Shown here piece by piece: positions 58,735 to 64,000 of a stretch of 64,000 bases of DNA (positions are counted from its first letter, which is position 1; each line of letters starts with the position of its first letter). Both the position numbers and the translations under genes were made by a program. Under the pieces are notes generated by a model, which saw nothing but the letters and a program-made list of their open reading frames with translations, was not told the DNA's origin and did no database searches. Source of the stretch: JACMNW01 sp031406155 (GTDB lineage Bacteria > Pseudomonadota > Alphaproteobacteria > Rhodobacterales > Rhodobacteraceae); NCBI GenBank assembly GCA_031406155.1, contig JANOGW010000080.1, positions 55,999-119,998 on the forward strand, read 5' to 3'.

Positions 58735-59157
58735 TCAGAACGGTTCCAGAATGCATTGGCTGCCCCTGACACTGAACGCCACGAAAAACTGGGTGGCCTC
58801 GGGATTTGTCTCACCGAACGGCAATTCGATATCGGAAAAGGCGATGATCACTTGCAGGGTCGCGGGCAACGGCTTTGCCAGACGATGCAGGGCATAGGTA
58901 TCACATAGGTGTTGCATATCCCCGACCGAGGCCGCGAAATCCTTTGTTCCGGTGAGGCGCGCGATGGCGGGCGCAAGAAAGCGAAAGCGGTAAGTCGCGG
59001 CATCAGGCGAGGGCTGATCCAGGATCACTTCTGTCAGCGTCACATCCTGCCCGGAGGGAACGGCCACGATTTCGCTGTCCCCGGGGAGGATCACGCGTCC
59101 TTGCGTCTGCACCGTCCAACGGCGTGCACCTTGCGCGCTTATCACATCATCCGTCAT
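58735..59157 (-). CDS. DUF6497-like protein in the pcc cluster
   Basis: A 140-residue protein with no signal peptide at the chosen start. It has SEIVAVPSGQDVTLTEVILDQ, TYRFRFLAPAIARL, a single conserved-looking DMQHLCDTYALHRL and SDIELPFGETNPEATQFFVAF. The pattern matches my recollection of DUF6497 proteins that sit next to pccB in Rhodobacteraceae. No activity is known. Its start lies 13 nt beyond the pccB stop, so it is in the pccB transcript. Confidence 0.72.
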   Translation of the reverse strand: MTDDVISAQGARRWTVQTQGRVILPGDSEIVAVPSGQDVTLTEVILDQPSPDAATYRFRFLAPAIARLTGTKDFAASVGDMQHLCDTYALHRLAKPLPATLQVIIAFSDIELPFGETNPEATQFFVAFSVRGSQCILEPF

Positions 59158-59170
59158 CGGTGCCTGCTAA

Positions 59171-60703
59171 TCAAAGTGGAATATTGTCGTGCTTTTTCCA
59201 TGGGTTCACAAGCTTTTTGGACCGCAGCGCAGCAAAAGCCCGCGCCACCCTTCGCCGCGTCGAATGGGGTATGATCACCTCGTCAATGAAACCCTTTTCG
59301 GCGGCTACAAACGGGTTGGCAAAACGCGCTTCATAATCTTTCGTCCGTGCGGCGATCTTGTCCTTGTCGTCAAGTTCATTGCGATAAAGGATTTCCACCG
59401 CCCCCTTGGCCCCCATCACGGCAATTTCCGCCGTGGGCCAGGCATAGTTGAAATCGCCGCGCAAGTGTTTGCTGGCCATCACGTCATAGGCCCCGCCATA
59501 GGCCTTGCGGGTGATCACCGTCACCTTCGGCACTGTCGCCTCGCCATAGGCAAACAGCAGTTTCGCGCCGTGCTTGATGACGCCGCCCAATTCCTGCGCG
59601 ACCCCCGGCAGGAACCCCGGCACATCGACCAGCGTCAGGATCGGTATTTCGAACGCATCACAGAACCGCACGAACCGCGCCGCCTTGCGCGACGCATCAA
59701 TATCAAGGCACCCCGCCAGCACCATCGGCTGATTGGCGACGACGCCCACCGACTGGCCCTCGATCCGGATGAAGCCGGTTATGATATTGGCGGCAAACGC
59801 GGCTTGGATTTCAAAAAAGTCGCCTTCGTCGGCAACTTTCTGGATCAGCTCTTTCATGTCATAGGGTTGGTTCGGATTGTCAGGGATCAGGGTATCAAGG
59901 CTGATCTCAATCCGACCGGGATCATCAAAGAACGGCCGCACCGGAGCTTTTTCGCGGTTGTTCAGGGGCAGAAAATCAAACAGTCGCCGCGTTTCCGCCA
60001 ACGCTTCCACATCGTTTTCAAACGCGCCATCGGCGACCGAAGATTTCTTGGTATGGGTCGAGGCACCGCCCAATTCTTCAGCCGTGACCACCTCGTTGGT
60101 GACAGTTTTCACCACATCCGGGCCGGTCACGAACATATAGGACGAGTCTTTCACCATAAAGATGAAGTCGGTCATCGCGGGCGAATAGACCGCACCGCCC
60201 GCGCAGGGGCCCATGATCAGGCTGATCTGCGGCACCACGCCTGATGCCAGTACGTTGCGCAGAAACACCTCGGCATAGCCTGCAAGTGACGCCACACCTT
60301 CTTGAATGCGCGCGCCACCGCTGTCGTTCATGCCGATCACTGGCGCGCCGTTCTGCATGGCCATATCCATGATCTTGCATATCTTTTGCGCATGCGTTTC
60401 AGAAAGAGACCCGCCGAATACGGTGAAATCCTGGCTGAAGACATAGACCATACGGCCATTGATCGTGCCCCATCCGGTCACCACGCCGTCGCCTGCCGGG
60501 CGGTCGGCCTCCATCCCGAATTCGGTACAGCGGTGGGCGACGAACATGTCGAACTCTTCAAACGATCCCTCGTCCAACAGCAAATCAATGCGTTCGCGCG
60601 CGGTCAGTTTGCCCTTGGCATGCTGGGCCGCAACCCTGTGCGCGCCGCCGCCACTGCGCGCAGATTGCCGGCGCTGCTCCAATTGCTGAAGGATGTCTTT
60701 CAT
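59171..60703 (-). CDS. pccB: Propionyl-CoA carboxylase beta subunit
   Basis: PccB transfers the carboxyl group from biotin to propionyl-CoA. The 510-residue carboxyltransferase of the crotonase fold starts KDILQQLEQRRQSARSGGG, with KLTARERIDLLLDEGSFEE, an N-domain CoA site GMNDSGGARIQEGVASLAGYAEVF, SLIMGPCAGGAVYSPAMTDF, and a C-domain site GFLPGVAQELGGVIKHGAKLLFAYGEA and TRKAYGGAYDVMASKHL. It is the first gene of the minus-strand group that leads to pccA. Confidence 0.97.
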   Translation of the reverse strand: MKDILQQLEQRRQSARSGGGAHRVAAQHAKGKLTARERIDLLLDEGSFEEFDMFVAHRCTEFGMEADRPAGDGVVTGWGTINGRMVYVFSQDFTVFGGSLSETHAQKICKIMDMAMQNGAPVIGMNDSGGARIQEGVASLAGYAEVFLRNVLASGVVPQISLIMGPCAGGAVYSPAMTDFIFMVKDSSYMFVTGPDVVKTVTNEVVTAEELGGASTHTKKSSVADGAFENDVEALAETRRLFDFLPLNNREKAPVRPFFDDPGRIEISLDTLIPDNPNQPYDMKELIQKVADEGDFFEIQAAFAANIITGFIRIEGQSVGVVANQPMVLAGCLDIDASRKAARFVRFCDAFEIPILTLVDVPGFLPGVAQELGGVIKHGAKLLFAYGEATVPKVTVITRKAYGGAYDVMASKHLRGDFNYAWPTAEIAVMGAKGAVEILYRNELDDKDKIAARTKDYEARFANPFVAAEKGFIDEVIIPHSTRRRVARAFAALRSKKLVNPWKKHDNIPL

Positions 60704-60773
60704 TGCGGCGGTCCTTTGTTAGTTTGGCGACAATAGCTGCGCTGATTGCAGACCGAAAGCAGAATTAAGCCAA

Positions 60774-60822
60774 TTTGCAAATCGCTCGGCATACGTTGAT
60801 CCGCGGACTGAATTTGCGCAAA
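60774..60822. promoter_or_regulatory. TTTGCAAA-type palindromes upstream of pccB
   Basis: TTTGCAAA (60774-60781) and TTTGCGCAAA (60813-60822) lie in the pccB upstream region. On the minus strand the first touches a possible -35, TTGGCT. The PccR regulator of Rhodobacter sphaeroides recognises paired TTTGCAAA motifs, but the second half-site at 4-nt spacing is not present here. Confidence 0.35.
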
Positions 60823-60882
60823 CCGCTCCACTTGTGCTGGCAGCCAATGGACAAGCGGCACCGGCGGGCGTAGCGCTGCGTC

Positions 60883-62103
60883 ATGTCTGACTTACCCCAA
60901 ACCCGGTTTCTGAACCGCGCCACCCCGCCGCATATCATGACGCTGATCCTGATTGCGGGGCTGGCAGCACTGTCGCTGAACGTGTTCTTGCCATCACTGC
61001 CGTCGATGGCCAAGCATTTTGGGGTCGAGTACCATCTAATGCAGCTGTCGGTGTCGCTGTATCTGGCGATGACGGCGGTTATTCAGATGTTCATCGGGCC
61101 GATATCAGACCGGCTTGGGCGGCGTGTTGTGATGCTTGGCAGCATCGCGGTGTTTGTGGCCGCAACGTTTGGCGCGGTGCTCGCGCCGAATTTCACGGTG
61201 TTTTTGACCTGCCGGATGCTGCAGGCAGCGATCGCCACCGGGTTTGTGCTGACCCGGGCGGTGGTGCGGGATATGGTGCCGCAGGATCAGGCGGCGTCGA
61301 TGATCGGCTATGTCACCATGGGCATGTCGGTGGTGCCGATGATCGGCCCGGTGATCGGTGGCATGCTGGATCAGGCGTTCGGCTGGCAGGCATCGTTCAT
61401 CATGCTTGGCATTGGCGGCATCGCGCTGCTGGCGTTGGTTTGGGCGGATCAGGGTGAGACTGCGATCCACCGATCTGCCAGTTTTCGCGAACAGGCGCGA
61501 CAATACCCTGAGTTATTGAAATCACAGCGCTTTTGGGGCTATTGCCTTGCCGCAGCCTTCGCATCGGGGGCGTTTTTCGCCTATCTGGGCGGCGCACCGT
61601 ATGTGGGCACCAACGTATTTCAGATGGATGCAGCGACGCTTGGCTTTTACTTCGGCGCACCGGCTTTGGGCTATCTGGTGGGCAATTTCCTGTCGGGGCG
61701 CTATGCGATGCGCTACGGGATCAACCGCATGATCATGGCGGGCGCGCTGGTGACCACGGCGGGGCTGGCGCTGCTGATGGCGCTGACGGCAGTGGGCCTT
61801 GGCAGTGCGAACGTGTTTTTCGGGCTGATCATCACGGTGGGGCTGGGCAACGGCATCATGCTGCCCAGCGCGAATGCAGGGTTATTGTCAGTGCGGCCCG
61901 CCGTTGCGGGGTCTGCGGCGGGTTTGGGGGGCGCATTTACCATCGGCGGCGGGGCTGCCCTTTCGGCGCTGGCAGGCGTGGTGTTGACGCCCGGTTCGGG
62001 CACCATGCCGCTGATCGTGCTGATGCTGGCATCCTCCGCGATCTCGATCCTGTGCATCCTGTGGGTCATGCGCCGCGCCCGCGCAATCGGGCTTGGCAGG
62101 TGA
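60883..62103 (+). CDS. Bcr/CflA-family drug exporter (MFS)
   Basis: A 406-residue MFS transporter with twelve hydrophobic segments. LNVFLPSLPSMAKHFGVEYHLMQLSVSLYLAMTAVIQMFIGPISDRLGRR carries the family start and motif A (GPISDRLGRRVVML). RAVVRDMVPQDQAASMIGYV and the antiporter motif C-like VVPMIGPVIGGMLDQAFGW follow, and the second half has YLGGAPYVGTNVFQMDAATLG. It exports drugs or small metabolites with protons. The substrate is unknown. Confidence 0.92.
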   Translation: MSDLPQTRFLNRATPPHIMTLILIAGLAALSLNVFLPSLPSMAKHFGVEYHLMQLSVSLYLAMTAVIQMFIGPISDRLGRRVVMLGSIAVFVAATFGAVLAPNFTVFLTCRMLQAAIATGFVLTRAVVRDMVPQDQAASMIGYVTMGMSVVPMIGPVIGGMLDQAFGWQASFIMLGIGGIALLALVWADQGETAIHRSASFREQARQYPELLKSQRFWGYCLAAAFASGAFFAYLGGAPYVGTNVFQMDAATLGFYFGAPALGYLVGNFLSGRYAMRYGINRMIMAGALVTTAGLALLMALTAVGLGSANVFFGLIITVGLGNGIMLPSANAGLLSVRPAVAGSAAGLGGAFTIGGGAALSALAGVVLTPGSGTMPLIVLMLASSAISILCILWVMRRARAIGLGR

Positions 62104-62217
62104 CGGTGCGGTTTCATACCGGGCAAGAATTGGCGTGTTGTTACCCGATTTGACCCAAAAGGAACCTGCCGCGCCCGTCGTGCCCAACGGCCTTCGGCAT
62201 TATGGTCAATCGTCCCG

Positions 62218-62934
62218 TCACCGCAGCAATGCCAAAAAGGCTTGCACCGCAGCCCAGTTTTCCACGGTTCCTTGCGGATTTTGATCCTCCCTCAGGGTGG
62301 ATGATCCGTGGGTTCCGTGTTTTGGCACGAAGTGCGTGGCGACCCCGGGCACCGCCGTCACAATGGCCTTGGCCGCAGACACCTCGCCTGCGTCACTGGC
62401 GGAGGTCACAAACACCGGGGCCTGCACCCCTGCGGCCGCCCCTGCCACCGAGTATGCCGCCCCGAAATACTCCCCCGGCGAAAAGCTGAGCAGCGCCACG
62501 ATGCCCTCGGGATGGTCGGATGCAAGTTTGAACACCAAAGATGACGAATAGCTTGACCCCCAAACCACCACCCGCGCGGCTTTGGTCCGGGCGAAGGCGA
62601 GGGCTGTTTCCATATCGGGATACGCCTCCAGATAATCCGCTGGCCCCCCCGCGCCGTCGGCCGTTTCATTCACGCCGCCAAACAGCGTGCCACCAGACCG
62701 CTGCGATACTGCCAGAGTATCAAAGCCCAGCGCCTGCAGGCGTGGCGCGATGGGGTCATATTCATGCAGGCTCGATCCCGCCTGATGGAACAGCACGATC
62801 AACGTGCGGCCCTCCTGCCCCTTATAATCGGCATGCACCACCACGCCGTCAGCGGCAGCAAAGGTCACAGGTTCGGCACAAGCCACCCCTGCCAGAATGG
62901 AAAATGCTGCGACAAGGCCGGAAAGTAACCGCAT
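62218..62934 (-). CDS. Exported alpha/beta hydrolase
   Basis: A 238-residue hydrolase from ATG 62934 with signal peptide LLSGLVAAFSILAGVACA. FHQAGSSLHEYDPIAPRLQALGFDTLAVSQRSGG contains the oxyanion region and the first strands. The nucleophile elbow is VVWGSSYSSSLVFKLAS. Asp in VTSASDAGEV and His in PKHGTHGSS are likely triad members. It resembles dienelactone-hydrolase-type esterases secreted to the periplasm. The substrate is unknown. Confidence 0.85.
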   Translation of the reverse strand: MRLLSGLVAAFSILAGVACAEPVTFAAADGVVVHADYKGQEGRTLIVLFHQAGSSLHEYDPIAPRLQALGFDTLAVSQRSGGTLFGGVNETADGAGGPADYLEAYPDMETALAFARTKAARVVVWGSSYSSSLVFKLASDHPEGIVALLSFSPGEYFGAAYSVAGAAAGVQAPVFVTSASDAGEVSAAKAIVTAVPGVATHFVPKHGTHGSSTLREDQNPQGTVENWAAVQAFLALLR

Positions 62935-63013
62935 GGACAGGCTCCGATCAAGAATGGTTGCAGCCAACCCTAAGCCAGCCCGCCAAACACGCGCCAATCA
63001 CATTGCCGCGTTG

Positions 63014-64000
63014 TTACCGCTGTGCGCTGCGCCAGTTCGGGTTGACCATCGGCTCCAGATTGGACCGGGGCAAGGGCACGCGCCCCAAAATGTGATCGGC
63101 AGCCTTCTCGCCAACCATGATCGAGGGCGCGTTCAGATTGCCATTGGTCACCTGCGGAAAGACCGAGCTGTCGGCCACTCGCAGCCCCTCTACCCCGATC
63201 ACCCGGCATTCAGGATCGACCACCGCCATCGGATCGCCCACCCGCCCCATGCGAGCGGTGCCGCAAGGGTGGTAGGCGCTTTCGGCGTGATCCCGGATGA
63301 AGGCATCAATCTCGGCGTCGGTTTGCACGGCGGCACCGGGTTGAATTTCATGTTTTACATGCGGCTGCATGGCCGGCTGGCCGAAAATTTCCCGCGTCAG
63401 ACGGATGCAGGTGCGGAATTCGTCCCAATCCTGCGTCTCGCTCATGTAGTTGAAACGGATCACTGGCGGCGCTACGGGATCGTTTGACCGCAGCGTGACC
63501 GCGCCGCGCGACAACGATCGCATCGGGCCGACATGCGCCTGAAAGCCGTGGCCTTCGGCGACCATCTTGCCATCATAGCGCACAGCGATGGGCAGGAAAT
63601 GATACTGGATATCGGGGTAATCGATGCCCGCGCGCGAGCGGATAAAGGCACACGCCTCGAACTGGTTGCTGGCACCGATGCCTTTGCCGGTGAACAGCCA
63701 CTGCGCGCCGATCATGCCTTTGCCGAACAGGTTCCAGTGTTTGTATAGCGTGATCGGCTGCTTGGCGGCGAATTGCATGTAAACTTCGAGGTGGTCTTGC
63801 AGATTTGCCCCCACGCCCGCCCGATCAGCCCGCACCGCAATGCCATGATCGGCCAGATGCGCGCCCGGCCCGATGCCCGACAGCATCAGCAGTTTCGGCG
63901 TGTTGATCGATGATGCCGCCAGAATAACCTCGGCCCCGGCGCGCACAACTTCGATCTGCCCGCCCCGGTCCAGTTCAACCCCGACTGCTCGATTGCCGTC
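63014..64000 (-). CDS. betA: GMC-family oxidoreductase, choline dehydrogenase-like (N-terminus beyond the window)
   Basis: The visible C-terminal 328 residues show the GMC signature AEVILAASSINTPKLLMLSGIGP, LQDHLEVYMQFAAKQPITLYKHWN, YPDIQYHFLPIAVRYDGKMVAEGHGFQAHVGP, the active-site region HPCGTARMG and the FAD end motif NGNLNAPSIMVGEKAADHIL. The KHWNLFGKG and QYHFLPIAVRYDGK parts resemble BetA, which oxidises choline to betaine aldehyde in osmoprotectant synthesis. The FAD-binding N-terminus is outside the window, so the substrate assignment is by similarity in recollection only. Confidence 0.85.
   Translation of the reverse strand, partial: DGNRAVGVELDRGGQIEVVRAGAEVILAASSINTPKLLMLSGIGPGAHLADHGIAVRADRAGVGANLQDHLEVYMQFAAKQPITLYKHWNLFGKGMIGAQWLFTGKGIGASNQFEACAFIRSRAGIDYPDIQYHFLPIAVRYDGKMVAEGHGFQAHVGPMRSLSRGAVTLRSNDPVAPPVIRFNYMSETQDWDEFRTCIRLTREIFGQPAMQPHVKHEIQPGAAVQTDAEIDAFIRDHAESAYHPCGTARMGRVGDPMAVVDPECRVIGVEGLRVADSSVFPQVTNGNLNAPSIMVGEKAADHILGRVPLPRSNLEPMVNPNWRSAQR

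Overview
The window looks like chromosomal DNA of an alphaproteobacterium of the Rhodobacteraceae (Roseobacter/Rhodobacter group). The GC content is high. The division and cell-wall gene order (ftsW-murG-murC-two DUF2484 genes-murB-ddl-ftsQ-ftsA-ftsZ-lpxC-bamD), the tRNA-His without a position -1 G, the Hda-like gene behind an AI-2E-type permease, and the rib/nusB and pccB-pccA-mcm arrangements all fit that family. No phage, integrase, insertion sequence or CRISPR array was seen. Species cannot be told from the sequence alone.

Layout. 1-12.7 kb (minus strand): the distal part of the dcw cluster plus lpxC and bamD, making peptidoglycan precursors, the Z-ring and outer membrane. The proximal dcw genes (mraZ to murD) are not directly upstream of ftsW. 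12.8-14 kb: an ArsR regulator/SRPBCC pair with a repeated operator and a broken SRPBCC remnant. 14-21 kb: tex, tRNA-His, mmcB, a probable 6S RNA with its own promoter, then nusB-ribH-ribB-(unknown gene)-ribE. 21-26 kb: kpsS, a Wza-type export lipoprotein and kpsC for capsule export. 26-32.5 kb: an LdtR-like regulator, sdhE, an aspartate aminotransferase, a MATE pump, a NicO-type metal exporter with its DUF1007 partner and a GST. 32.5-36.5 kb: parE, an AT-rich gene of foreign character overlapping parE by 4 nt, a palindrome-rich intergenic stretch, and a VWA-like DUF1194 protein. 36.5-42.4 kb: a cytochrome c lipoprotein, lolDC, an aldo/keto reductase, proS and a fasciclin protein. 42.5-52.2 kb: perM-like/hdaA/ppk/ppx (polyphosphate turnover and replication control), a VOC protein, a DjlA-like co-chaperone, an EEP phosphatase, a secreted small protein and nhaA. 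52.2-60.7 kb: methylmalonyl-CoA mutase, pccA and pccB (propionyl-CoA to succinyl-CoA) interleaved with several small proteins, including a 45-residue lipoprotein. 60.8-64 kb: a Bcr/CflA exporter, a secreted alpha/beta hydrolase and the C-terminal part of a BetA-like GMC oxidoreductase.

The most unusual feature is a pair of dispersed, roughly 200-nt structured elements (7789-7981 and 35577-35783). Their primary sequences differ in the stems, but base pairing is kept (C-G to T-A exchange, G-U wobbles on the plus strand), and they share a strictly conserved hairpin GGTGCGT-GAA-ACGCGCC. They look like members of an RNA or mobile-repeat family that I cannot match to anything named.
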